Under the pieces are notes generated by a model that saw only the letters and a program-made list of their open reading frames with translations, searched no databases and had not been told where the DNA came from. A stretch of 64,000 bases of DNA. It comes from Holtermannia corniformis. Taxonomy: Eukaryota; Basidiomycota; Tremellomycetes; Holtermanniales. Below, one piece after another: positions 9,900 through 19,980 of this stretch (position 1 is its first letter; each line of letters opens with the position of its first letter). Made by a program: the position numbers and the translations under genes. The DNA is taken from the NCBI GenBank assembly GCA_001599935.1, contig BCIJ01000014.1:469510-533509 (forward strand), in the 5' to 3' direction.

Positions 9900-10709
9900 T
9901 TACAGCACCAAGTGCAGACTCTGGCGTGCCTCTGGCTGGGCCTGCTTTGGCCTATACACTGGTGCAGGTGGTCCTCGCCCCGTATCATCGTACCCCGGCA
10001 ACTCAACGTTTGCCCATTCCACCTGGTTGTCGATTGGTACTTCCGGTAGGTACGGCACTGGTAACGGTGCATTGACAGATACAAGCTCGTGTTTGTGCTC
10101 CGACAACTCCAAGAGGGTGTTGATCGGGAATTTCCACGGTGAGCCCGATATGAATCGACTCTTGGCACGGACGACGCGGACGAGGATCCAAAGATGTGTA
10201 GCGAGGAGGAGTGTGTGCAGTCCGCTGAAGATGACGGCTGTGATGTTGTATGGGTGGCGACGCGTAGCTGTCGAGTGTGGTGTGCCGGCGTCTACCACCG
10301 CGCGGAAGGTTGTGACCGCTGTGACCGCTTGGCGCATCGAGTGAGCGGGCGCAACGCTAGGAGACTTCCCCGCTCACCAGCGAAAAGAATGAGCTGAAAG
10401 AAGAGGTAAACGACTTCAATACCCGCTTGGTTCCATAAAGTTTCTATGTCTTCGCGCACGCTTTTCACAATGCTGCCAGCGTCATCAGCCGATGATCAAT
10501 GATTTCAAGGACGGAACGAGGACTAACCAGGCCGGAGCATATACAAGCCACAAAATGATAGACCCCACCACGATTGCCGCTTCCGACATAGTTCTGGCAC
10601 CCAACGCACAAAAGACGACGGCGAGCACCATCAACAGCCCGCTAGCCCCAAATGCCGCATAACGAGTGTGTTTGAGTGATAGCCCTACTGTCATATCTTG
10701 CTGGCTCAT
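9900..10709 (-). CDS. Four-TM membrane protein, tandem paralogue B
   Basis: Exons 10528-10709, 10378-10472 and 9900-10327 (introns 55 and 50 nt) give 234 aa. It is clearly homologous to the 8186-9107 gene. Exon 2 is 95 nt in both with identical phases. Conserved stretches include RYAAFG, WNQAG-x-E-x-VY-x(3)-Q, V-x-AK-x-R-x(3)-GSPW-x(3)-N-x-L, ELPGYDD and PVYRPKQ. Four hydrophobic segments occur at about 15-36, 45-62, 75-95 and 115-140, followed by a shorter tail than copy A. The tail keeps the LPxY and PVYxPKQ motifs, implying they are functional. Role unknown; plasma-membrane or endosomal location is inferred only from topology and PY-like motif. Confidence 0.75.
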
Positions 10710-11503
10710 CCATATCCTGCCGGCAAAAAGGGCGCACTTTGTATACTATCGCATGCGTCTGCTGGCCTTCGTTCCAGGTGCACCAGCGGCACTAGCGCAG
10801 GTGGAGGTTCGTGCTGAACTAGCATTACCCCTCCTGCACCATCCTTTGGACCCGTGCGCACATGGTGGAATGCACGCTGGCTACCCTCAATGTGAAGCGG
10901 AAGCACAAGGCGGGGCGCGCTTGTGCTCTAGGAGCACTCAAAGCACAGCCTAGAGGCGGTCACTCTCCCGCGCATGTTCTACACCTTACCACGGCAACGT
11001 GGTGAGGACCAGTCTCTCTGCACTCCGGGACATCTTCTGCACCGAGACCGACAGATCCAAATTGATCGCACAGGCAAGGGAAGAGAGGGGCATGTGAGGG
11101 GCGTTGTGGGTCCAGCACCGGTCCGATCATACCGATCCCGAACGTTGATCGTCCATCGATAGGCTGGGTTGAATCTGCAGTGGCTCGAGAGTTTTCCCAG
11201 AGCACAGCAAGAAACTTTACGACATAGCCCACAAGCAACGTCATTTCAAGGAGGTTTTCACGTCGGGTGACATCATGCGTTTCTCGCTGAGTGTTCACTC
11301 GTCGGCCCGCTTCCGACCGCGGCCTGGTCGGGAAACGATTTGGTCTCCAGCGCCAAGCCAGCACACGGACGTTATTGGGCTTGCGTCCACACATTGTAGC
11401 TCGGCTCCAATTTTGCTCGGCTCCGACCGGAGGCTACCGCCCAGCGAGACGGAGAAGACTTGCCTAGACGTCTTGCGATACATACAACATTGTGACTAGT
11501 GCT
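10710..11503. other. Long intergenic region, no supported gene
   Basis: The largest gap in the window (about 0.8 kb), between paralogue B and the end of Ku80, both on the minus strand. It must hold the paralogue-B promoter; a TATA-like GTATACAAAG lies on the minus strand near 10740. A minus-strand frame from about 11250 to 10960 (MTLLVGYVVKFLAVLW...) has no start context, splice or family support and was not called. Confidence 0.4.
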
Positions 11504-14500
11504 TCACTCGTCGTCGTCGTCCATGTCATCCTCGAGTGCCAACCGCGCCTCCTCGTCGCTGATCGCGCTGACTTTGGCACCGGCCTTTTCAAAGTCTGCG
11601 CGTGGTCAGTACAACATGGCGAGGATCGCAGACGACGTACGCTGCCAAAAGTCGCGGTGCTTGACGTTCTTGTCGTTGATGTACTTTTCAAACTCTGCCA
11701 CGAACCTGCGAGCCGTCAAAGACATATTCCATCGGGGTCAGTACTACACTGACTCGTTGTACGTCTCGACCTCCTCATACTGTCGAAGCTCAGATCAGCA
11801 GTTCCTGACGTGGGTGACTCGACATACCCGCTTGGCAACGTCCTTCATCTGCTCCAAGCATTGTAGCGCAAGCCCAAAGGCTGAAGTCGAGAACGATGCG
11901 GCGATGTTCTCCTTGACGACCTCGCCAAGATCTAATATCTACGAGACGTGAACTACGCCTCGGTGCGATGGTATGGCGATCACTCACCGACTTGCGCAAC
12001 AGAATATCACCCTCCGCATTCGTAATCCTCTCAAAGTCCTCTAGCGGATTTTCGTTACTGATGATCCTACCGTGTTTGGGTTTGACAACAGGCATCTCCT
12101 CATCGGCATCCATCGGTTTGTCATTGTCGCCCTCTGCGCTGGGCTTCTCCTCTTCCTCGCTGTGGATCTCTTGCGGGAGACCAGAAGATCCCTCGTACGT
12201 TGACCGAGGGTTACGCTTGACAGGTGTGGCAGATTTGGGCGTTGACGGTTTCTGCATAGCAGCCTCTTCGCCCTTATTGCCAAGGATGGCGTCAATGTCG
12301 ATGCTGCGAGGTGTCAGACAGCGGTCCATTCGTGTAGGCGAATGACGCACAAGCCTTCATCTGGCGCAATCCCACTTTTGTCAACCTTGCGTGCGGGTTT
12401 CGGCGGAACGATCTTGATATTGAGCGCGTCTTTGAGCTTGTCAATCGTCGTTTGACTCTTTTCCAGCACCGCTTCGGGCGTCTCAAAGTACTTGATGATG
12501 GCAGGATGTGGTGGTGGCGTTGGGTCAGCTTCGAGGTCGATGCTGATCGCGTTATGGAAGATGGCCTCGTTGACGCGATGAATGACAGGGTTGTAAGACT
12601 TGCTGACATCGAACCAAGGCTCGGGCTCCCTGCGAGTCATCAGAGGGCATTGCAAACTGTTGTAGCCAAGACCAACCCGCTTGGCCCCGGTACATCTTCC
12701 AGATCCATGCTCTTGACCAGGTCTTCCATCAGATCGCACTGCTCGCTCGTCGGCAGTAGCGGGTGATCGTCCAACACCTTGCCTGAAGTCGTTTTAACAG
12801 TGTCAAGCGAGCGAAAGTAAAAGTTGTGCTCGTCCTCGGCAAACGGCAACTACTTGAATCAGCTCCAACACGCTGATGCACACACGCACCTGGACCCAAA
12901 ACATGTACTCGAGCGGCCTTTCTGGATCACTATCGTCCGTCTCGGGGAACAAGACGCCGATCCTGGGCGCCGAATTGTCCTTGTTGACCCAACGTACGAG
13001 CGCACAGTACTCTCGAATCTTCAAGGCATGGACAAAGGATGAAAGCTGGATCTGAGCGCGCGGGTTCTGCATGTCGGGCCAGATGAACTGGACTTCGCCC
13101 ATGAACAGGTGGCGTTTCACCTGTTGCGTGAGCTGAACGTCGTGAAGAAACCGAGTCAACGGACCGAAGCAGCCGGGAAGAAGTTGAGGACCTCGATGCC
13201 CTTGTGCGTTGTCATTGGTTCAAACAGGCCATCTTCCATCGGGATCCAAGTCGATCCAAAGCGGTACGCTTTCACGAGGTCCTCCTTTTCGACAACCTCG
13301 TACTGATTTTCATCGACCTTTGCTCCTTCTTGGTCCTCCTCATCCAGACCGGCTTGGCGGGTCGATGCGGCCTCAATGATGGTCCTCAAGGAAGTGCCGT
13401 TGGCCTGCGTTTGCGAAGCCGGTTCGGATGTTTGAACTGGATCGCGCCGGATGACATACTGCTGATACGCCTTGACTTCGGCCGAGTACCGATGCTCAGG
13501 ATCAACCATCTCCCTCTTCTGCGGGACTTGACCCGTCGAAAAGCTCTGGCTCCCACTCGCATACGACGCCGCAGGGTTCACCTGGCTCTCCGTAGGCTTC
13601 AGACTCTGACTCTGACTCTGCGATGCCGCACCGTCCCTCTGGTAGTACTCTGGCTTGAATCGCGGTGTAGGCTGCTGATCAAGTGCAGGCTTCCACGCCT
13701 TTTTCGTCGATTTCGCTTTCGCGTGGCTGGTCGCTTTCGAGTAGCGCACGGGGATCGAGACAAACTCGTGCTCGTCAACGTTGACGGATCCAATGGTGAT
13801 TGCCGTCGTACTGAGTGTTGATGCGACAGAGTGGGGATGCGGGAGACGCGAGACGTGCAGGGCGCGCGCGAGCGTTCCAAGCGAGGGCAGGTATGCAGGC
13901 TGGTCCTCGCCGAAACTCTCGGACAGGTTGGTGCAGAATGCACGCCAGAATTTCTCACTCAGCCGCTGTCGGGTGTCAGTCAACTGCAACCCGTCAGGCA
14001 AGTCTCAACTCGACTGACCTTGTTGCGCGTCTTGGTCTTGTCGACTGCCTCGTGAGGTGGTTGGAACTCAGCCCCGCTGCAAGACATCAACTGCGTTCCC
14101 TGCCATTTCCATTTCCTGACATTACGAAGAGCTTGACACCCTTTTCTGCCAAACGTTCAATAACATCGCCATACTGGTCCTGCTCGAAGGCTGATTCGCC
14201 TATGCTCCCGGTGCGTCAGCACCGGCCCGCTACGACACCAAGCGCACGTACCGTCGGTAATCAGGTAAATCTCCAGAAACCAGCTCTTGGTATTCTTGTG
14301 TACATTGATCATATCCAGCGCTACCACGAGTGCCGAGACGGCTGCACGCCAGGATCGACATCAACCCGGCACTGGCCAGCTCGCAATCCCACACTCACGA
14401 TTCCCTTCGGCGTTACCGACGTCAAGGTTCATCAACTCCTCCATCATGCTCGCCTTGGCCGTCTGGATGGCAACGTTGCTGACAATGTGCGAGTAGGGCT

Positions 14501-14943
14501 GGTCTGGGTCACTGTCATCGGTTTGGCCGTGTTCGGTCCGCCATGCGTGGTTGGCTTGATTATCCGTTTCGTCTGGGTTCGTGAGCTTGTAGAACTGTTG
14601 GAGACGAGTGTGACGTACCACAGCCAAATGTCAAGAGACCAACATGCTCCGTCTTGCGACCCGACATGATCTATCATACCACGTCAGCTCCAGCCAAGCC
14701 GCTCATGAAGAATGTTGATGCCCCACCATCAGAGCGTTTGCCGGGAAAAAGAGACCGCTAGCTGAACCCTCAGCAGTCAAGACATACCTTGGTGTCCATC
14801 TTGCGCGCGACATACTCCTTGGCCCAATCGAGCTTACTCTTCGTCTGGCCTGTATCGGGGTCTTGTCGCTCTTGAGCCATGGACGGCGAGACATCGAGTG
14901 CAAAGACAGAGACGGTGTAGCCTGCGCGCTCTGGCACTGCCAT
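11504..14943 (-). CDS. KU80: Ku80 DNA-end-binding subunit
   Basis: Multi-exon gene read from ATG 14943 (MAVPERAGYTVSVFALDVSPSM). The N-terminal vWA-like domain shows the VFALDVSPSM opening, SGRKTEHVGLLTFGC and SHIVSNVAIQTAKASMMEEL, and includes WFLEIYLITDGESAFEQDQYG. The Ku beta-barrel follows with EDLVKAYRFGSTWIPMEDG and THKGIEVLNFFPA. Then come FMGEVQFIWPDMQNPRAQIQ, ALVRWVNKDNSAPRIGVLFP and a helical arm (SKSYNPVIHRVNEAIFHNAI). The C terminus (about 220 residues) is acidic/Ser-rich with a helical FEKAGAKVSAISDEEARLALE and ends DDMDDDDE. A Ser/Gln-rich insertion sits between vWA and barrel. Role: with Ku70 it loads on broken DNA ends for non-homologous end joining and telomere protection, nuclear. 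No animal-type DNA-PKcs-binding tail is seen. Confidence 0.9.
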
Positions 14944-15126
14944 CTCGACTTGAGGTGCAATGATTGAGCGGATGGGCGAGATGAGTGTGTAAGGAACGGT
15001 CGGTTTCATGTGAGGGCAGGTGGCAAGATCCGACTTGAAAGATTCCACATGAACAGCCTGATGCAATGCGATGCGTGATATACATGTACAGATGCTGCTC
15101 TACACCTTGACAGATGCCCTTGGGTC

Positions 15127-16032
15127 CTACAGCAGGTCAAAGTCATCGAGCTGCTATGCGTCAGCAACTTGACACGAGAGTCGATGCCTACTGCCAGCCG
15201 AGACTCGAGGCGTCGTACATCGACACATTGTCGCCGATGATGTATGCAGCAGACTCGAGTCCAGACTGGACGTAGAGCACGTCGGCTGATACTGACCTCG
15301 TCGTTATACTTCATGATGGTGCGCTTGCGCGCGCTCGTGTCAACCCAGGTCACAAAGTCCTCCATTGGGCGCGTGATGAGCATGGCCGGGTCCGTGACAG
15401 GTGTTGGGCCTACGCGGATGTGACCTTGCTCGATGGATCGTACGGCCTGTAGTGTACGTCAGTGCCAACGGTTTGTCAAACACAGCGCGTGACGCACATC
15501 GGATACGGTTTCGGCCATCTTGAGCCGTGTGGCGACGACGGCAAGTCGTCGTCTGCAGATGGACGAGACGGTCACTTTGTTCTCGATATCGGATGGCTTT
15601 GCGCCCGTGTCTACCACACGTCAGCGGTCGGCTCTACGTTGCAAGACGTACCCAAGATGCCGAGATCGTACAGCTTGTTCAGCATCTCGGCCTCCTTCTG
15701 CTGCCTGTAGGGATCTTGAGCCGGAAGCAGCGAGATCTTGTGGATCAATGAACGGAGTGAGCCGCAGAGCTTGTTATACCTACAATCGGGTCAACGGCTA
15801 CTCTCAAAGCTCTAGCAGTCGCTGTGCCGAGTGCTAAAGAGCGTAGCGCACTTGTGATAGTCTTCCCGGTCTTGGATATGATACCGCCGCATGACCTTGA
15901 TCTCGCGCTGGGACGCATCCTGCTTCCACTGTGCAGGCCAGTCAGCATGTGGACGAGGACAGTCGCGCAACGTACGTTGAGAAAGTCGACCTTTTTCAGC
16001 AGTTTCTGCTCATGGTGCTTTAATTGACGCAT
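15127..16032 (-). CDS. IMP3: U3 snoRNP protein Imp3
   Basis: Spliced product starts [20 protein letters not shown] and runs through [55 protein letters not shown] and [19 protein letters not shown]. It continues with [19 protein letters not shown] and [20 protein letters not shown], ending LDDFDLL. This is near-colinear with Imp3 over the full ~185 residues, including the S4-type RNA-binding region. Role: part of the SSU processome, promoting U3 snoRNA-pre-18S pairing in the nucleolus. The last intron (15151-15296, 146 nt) is three times the local norm and contains a protein-like stretch (see findings). Ku80 begins 183 bp downstream on the same strand. Confidence 0.93.
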
Positions 16033-16176
16033 GCTGGGTCAGTATAGTGCAGCTGCTAGACGTTGCCGCTCAATGTGATCTGAAATTTCCAAAATTCCAA
16101 CCCCGCACCAACCCCTCGCGGGTAAAATTCCCCCGCATACCAGAATCCACCCAGTGGCAGCTGGCAGTGACGGGTC

Positions 16177-17148
16177 ATGTCGCTCGGTGACACGGCGCGT
16201 ATGCCAGTCCCATCCCCGTCCAGCGTAGAGCCGGCGCAACAAGAGTCTGCGGCAGTGAATAACTCTAGCACCGGGAGCGGGAGTGGGACGGGCCGGAGAA
16301 TGTCCGAGCTCGAGTTGTGAGGTTGTGAGCGTCCGTGGCCGACGAGCTGATGGAGCGTAGTGAGACGGCCTTGTTCCGATGCATACCGCAAGCCCGGCCG
16401 AGTCAGTACTAATCGAGCGTAGGCTCGGTGCAGGCGCCAGACAAGGCCGCTGACCATGGACAGTTGGGCGCCACAAGCATTTCCGAATGATCTCGTTGCA
16501 GTCGATCCTACTCCACCGCACGGGCCTCTTGATCCCGACCGAGGAGCTCTGGGCGCGCGTACATGAGCTCTACGATTTGGAGGCGCTGGACGAGCTCGTG
16601 TGTCCCCTTTTGCTCTGTCTACTGCGTGGCGCTGACCGCGCCTAGTCGACAACCTCATCATCCTCATCCCATCAGTCGTCCTGCTCTCAACCGCGCCCGC
16701 TCTCGCACACGCGTGCATTCACCCTACCTCTCACAGCGCCCTGTGACGATGCACCAGACGATGCCGATCCCGAACGGTGGCGTCAGCTCGTGTATTCTTC
16801 CCGACCGAGTGCGGGGATCGGCGATGCCGAGCGTGAGAGGGAGGAGACCGAGTGGGCCGAGGGTGTCAGGAGGCAGGACAGGGGCCAGAGTAGTGAGCTC
16901 AGTGAAGAGGAAGAGGAGGAGAGTGATGGTGTTGAGGCTCGAGCTGGGGCTACCAAGGGACGCAAGGGACGGGGTGAGACGGCGAATGGCCGTAAGCGCA
17001 AGAAAGAGGGTATGTCCGTTGTGAGACGACGCAGGGCGCGGCAGATCTGATCCAACGTAGCAACAACGACTCAGCCCAGGACCAAAGCAAAGAAGCATGT
17101 CAGTCTCTTTTCTGTGCCCGTCGGCCGATAGCTCACAACCGACAGTGA
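16177..17148 (+). CDS. EAF7: NuA4 subunit Eaf7 / MRG-binding protein
   Basis: Exons 16177-16316, 16361-16401, 16464-16597, then 16646 onward with two further introns, the last 17099-17145. The N terminus is Ser/Pro-rich. Residues ~45-110 form the Eaf7/MRGBP domain: FETALFRCIPQARPIGRHKH, FRMISLQSILLHRTG, then TEELWARVHELYDLEALDEL. The remainder is acidic (SELSEEEEEESDG) and Lys/Arg-rich (TKGRKGRG, GRKRKKE), as in fungal Eaf7. Role: NuA4 histone acetyltransferase subunit. It is divergent from IMP3 (145 bp apart) and convergent with the prefoldin gene. The terminal exon is short; skipping the last intron adds about a dozen residues. Confidence 0.8.
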
Positions 17149-17319
17149 GCATACCAACGCACTGCATCATACACCGACCCCGCCGACCGCACATGTGTCT
17201 ATTAGTGTCGCATGCATTCCATACTTGTACAATGCTACCCATGCTACAATGAGCCTCTCCCGTCCCGCGGTCAAGCGTTCTGCTGCGCCAGTTGCTGGCT
17301 ATGGAACTAGGGAGCAAAC

Positions 17320-17914
17320 CATGAGCAGTATCGTCTAAAGGCTGCAAAGCACGCACGATATCCCGCAATTGGTTCTGCGCATCCTGGCACTGCTTGTCAA
17401 GGTATTTCGCCTGGACGGAGACGTCAACCGGGCGTGAGTCACACCAAGGTAGAGGCACACCTTTTTCTGCAGCGTCGAGATCTCATCCCCAAGAGCTCTT
17501 TCCATCTTGTCATTCTCCGCATGCACCTCCGTCGTCGGTTGATACAAAAACCTTGCGTCAAGCTCGCATCAGCACACATCTCCTTGCGCTACACGGCCTA
17601 GCCTGACAGACTTACATCTTGCCCACGCCCTTGAACATTCTCGCGCCCTCGCTGTCCGGCACGGCCGCGAGCTGCTTGATGGTCAATTGGAGGATCCGGC
17701 GTTCCCGTTCTTTCGACTGGATCTGGGCGCGGACGACGGATAGGGATTTTTGTGCGACGATCGCCTGAGGCCGTGTGAGCGCGGCGGTGGGCTGGGTGAG
17801 CGTACCTGTTGTTGGATCTGTTGGAGGATCTGGCGGGCGTTAGTGAGCCGCTCGAGGCTGCAGAAGGGTACCAGGACTCACTTTGCGTAGCGTATCGTCC
17901 GAGAGGTTTGCCAT
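17320..17914 (-). CDS. PFD1: Prefoldin subunit 1
   Basis: ATG 17914: MANLSDDTLRK, then a short exon ILQQIQQQ, then AIVAQKSLSVVRAQIQSKER and RRILQLTIKQLAAVPDSEGA leading to RMFKGVGKMFLYQP. Next come STLQKK and AKYLDKQCQDAQNQLRDIVR. Two coiled-coil helices flank a beta hairpin with the GVGKMF signature of beta-class prefoldin 1. Role: cytosolic hexameric co-chaperone delivering actin and tubulin to CCT. The 3' end is uncertain: the frame stays open past 17320 into the antisense of EAF7, so either an unrecognised final intron or a longer tail exists. Confidence 0.8.
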
Positions 17915-17997
17915 GGTGCCGGTTGCGTGCAGTGAAGCTGCCGTGGGAGCTGATGGTGACGCGGTACGAGTTGACTGCTTAACCCCTACTAACTGGG

Positions 17998-18003
17998 CAC
18001 GTG
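17998..18003. promoter_or_regulatory. CACGTG palindrome in divergent promoter
   Basis: Hexamer CACGTG in the 202-bp gap between the divergent starts of prefoldin 1 (17914) and the oxygenase (18117). It is the core of bHLH sites (Cbf1/Pho4 type in yeast). Binding here is inferred only. Confidence 0.35.
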
Positions 18004-18116
18004 GAGCACCCGTGGGAGAGTAAACTCGGCCACCGGCGATAACGGCACCATGTCGATCTGCGCAGCGTCCATAGCAACGCTGATAGCACCACACTACAGC
18101 ACAAGATAACACAGCA

Positions 18117-19798
18117 ATGTCACTCACAATAGTCTCACTAGACCTCTACCTCTCAGACCCGTCCTCACCCGCGGCTCACGCAGAATGCAAAAAGGTCGGC
18201 ACGTCCAAACCAATCAGCTGCACGGCATTGGCTGACCCACCCAGGCAGCCGAGGCGTTCATCACGACCGGCGCACTAGTCGTGCAAGACTCGCGCGCGTC
18301 GACAGACGCCAACAATGCGTTCTTGGACCTGCTGGAGGACTACTTTGCCCAAGGGGATCAAGTGCTCAAGCGCGATGAGAGGCCCGAAGTAGGGTATCAA
18401 GTCGTGCGTGGGGTGTGCTAGTCGGCAGGCCTGTCAAAGGACTGATCCGGTCAGGGAGTAACGTTGGAGAACACGGAAAAGCCCAAATGCGCAACAGACA
18501 CAGACTGTCAAGCGATCATTGCCTCTCTAGACCCAGCCGAGAGACCACTCGATCTCGGACAGCACGGTGCCGATCCGAAATGCAGGTGAGTCCGGTCCCC
18601 CTCTGTACTCTTGCTTGCCAACCTGCCTCATGGCAGATTCTTCCACCGCATGTCCACAACCCCACCGTACGAATCTGCTTTCCCGGCTCTCAGTGTCCCA
18701 AACGTGATCCCCGAGGCGTTTAGCGACGTCTGGGAGGCCAAGATGGATCAGTGGGGAACGTGTATGAAGCAGGCGTAGGTTGTTGGACGCTAACAGGCGT
18801 GTGGCGAGCTGACTGGGTCTTGCGCTGGTAGAGCCGAGGGCGTGGCCGAGATGGTCTCGATCGGCTTGGGCCTGGACAAGGATCATCTCAACAAGGCGGG
18901 TGCTTATGGGTCAGTTCATGGCGTCCTTGCAGCTGCTGGACTCTGCTAACCTGCGATCAGATCACATCTGCTCGCGCCAACAGCGACGGATCTGAACAAA
19001 TTCGGGCAGCTCGACTCGTACGTCCATAGTAGAGACGAGCAACCGGCTGATCCGGTCCACGATAGCATCTTTGCAGGCTATCACAGTGATATGAATGCAA
19101 TCTCGGTCCATGGCGCTGGACGGTATGTTCTCCATGCGTGGTCGCTCCCCGTGCTAATGTCGACAATAGCTATCCCGGCTGTGAGTTTGCGACATGGATA
19201 CGCCGGATCACGCATACTGACGTGTGCAAGTGAACATTTGGGCGCGCAACACGGGCAAGCGCATCGGCGTAAAGGTCCCGCCAGGGTGCTTGCTCATGCA
19301 GGCGGGCAAGCAGCTCGAGTGGGAAACCGGAGGCCTGATCAAAGGTTTGTCGATCGCCGTTGCCACCCGTCTGATCTCGCTTTCAGCTGGCTATCACGAG
19401 GTTGTATGTAACGAGAATACTGTAGAGGTACGGCCATACCTCCGTCAACGCTAGGGCGGGTAGAACTCACACATACAGGCGATGGACCGTTGCAAGCGGG
19501 ACCGGCCAGGTCGCCCGCTGATCCGGATCTCGTCGACTTTTGTGCGTATACTCGCGCAAACGACGCTAACAGCCACCAGTTTTGGCACTTATCGGCCGAC
19601 CACCAACTCGTACCCGTGCCCGCCCTCGTCGCTGAAGCCGAACGCCGCTTCGGTCCGCAAGAAGGGTACGGGTCAATGCTCGTCGGCGACCAAGTCCGTC
19701 GGTGAGTCTGATTAAAAACGTGCCCGCTTGGTGTGAGCCAGCTGACTGAATGATCCCGCAGCGAGCTCGGCCTGATAGCACTTATGGCTGCCGAGTGA
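18117..19798 (+). CDS. Isopenicillin-N-synthase-like Fe(II)/2-oxoglutarate oxygenase
   Basis: Begins MSLTIVSLDLYLSDPSSPAA and is joined through several ~45-55 nt introns to AFITTGALVVQDSRASTDAN and FLDLLEDYFAQGDQVLKRDE. The iron-binding facial triad is visible: H-x-D in GYHSDMNAISVHGAGRYPGL and a distal His in AGYHEVV. Between them lies NIWARNTGKRIGVKVPPGCL, typical of the double-stranded beta-helix of clavaminate/IPNS-like proteins. The C terminus reads FFWHLSADHQLVPVPAL and ends LIALMAAE. Role: an oxidation using Fe(II), probably with 2-oxoglutarate; the substrate is unknown. No secondary-metabolite cluster genes flank it. Middle exon boundaries (18400-18600) are approximate. Confidence 0.78.
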
Positions 19799-19980
19799 CC
19801 CGAGCGCGCGGGACCATGTTGAGATAGTATCTGGGTGCGCCCCTGGTATGAACACATATGATCGGTTGCGTTGCCAAGTGTGCGTGGCGGTGGGTCTACG
19901 GCGCTCGGGCGCTCGGGCGCACCACTGCACGGTGTGATCTGATATACCCATCGGAGCTCGCGAAGTCATCCAGGTCAGGG

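Noticed and set aside
10960..11250. Minus-strand frame MTLLVGYVVKFLAVLW
   Set aside because: No splice signals, motif or paralogue; lies in the gap that must contain a promoter.
13815..14669. Plus-strand 284-codon frame
   Set aside because: Antisense to Ku80, whose exons, introns and motifs explain the region.
16056..17458. Long minus-strand frames across the Eaf7 locus
   Set aside because: Antisense to Eaf7; no family similarity and no intron pattern, except the prefoldin exon at the right end, which was kept.
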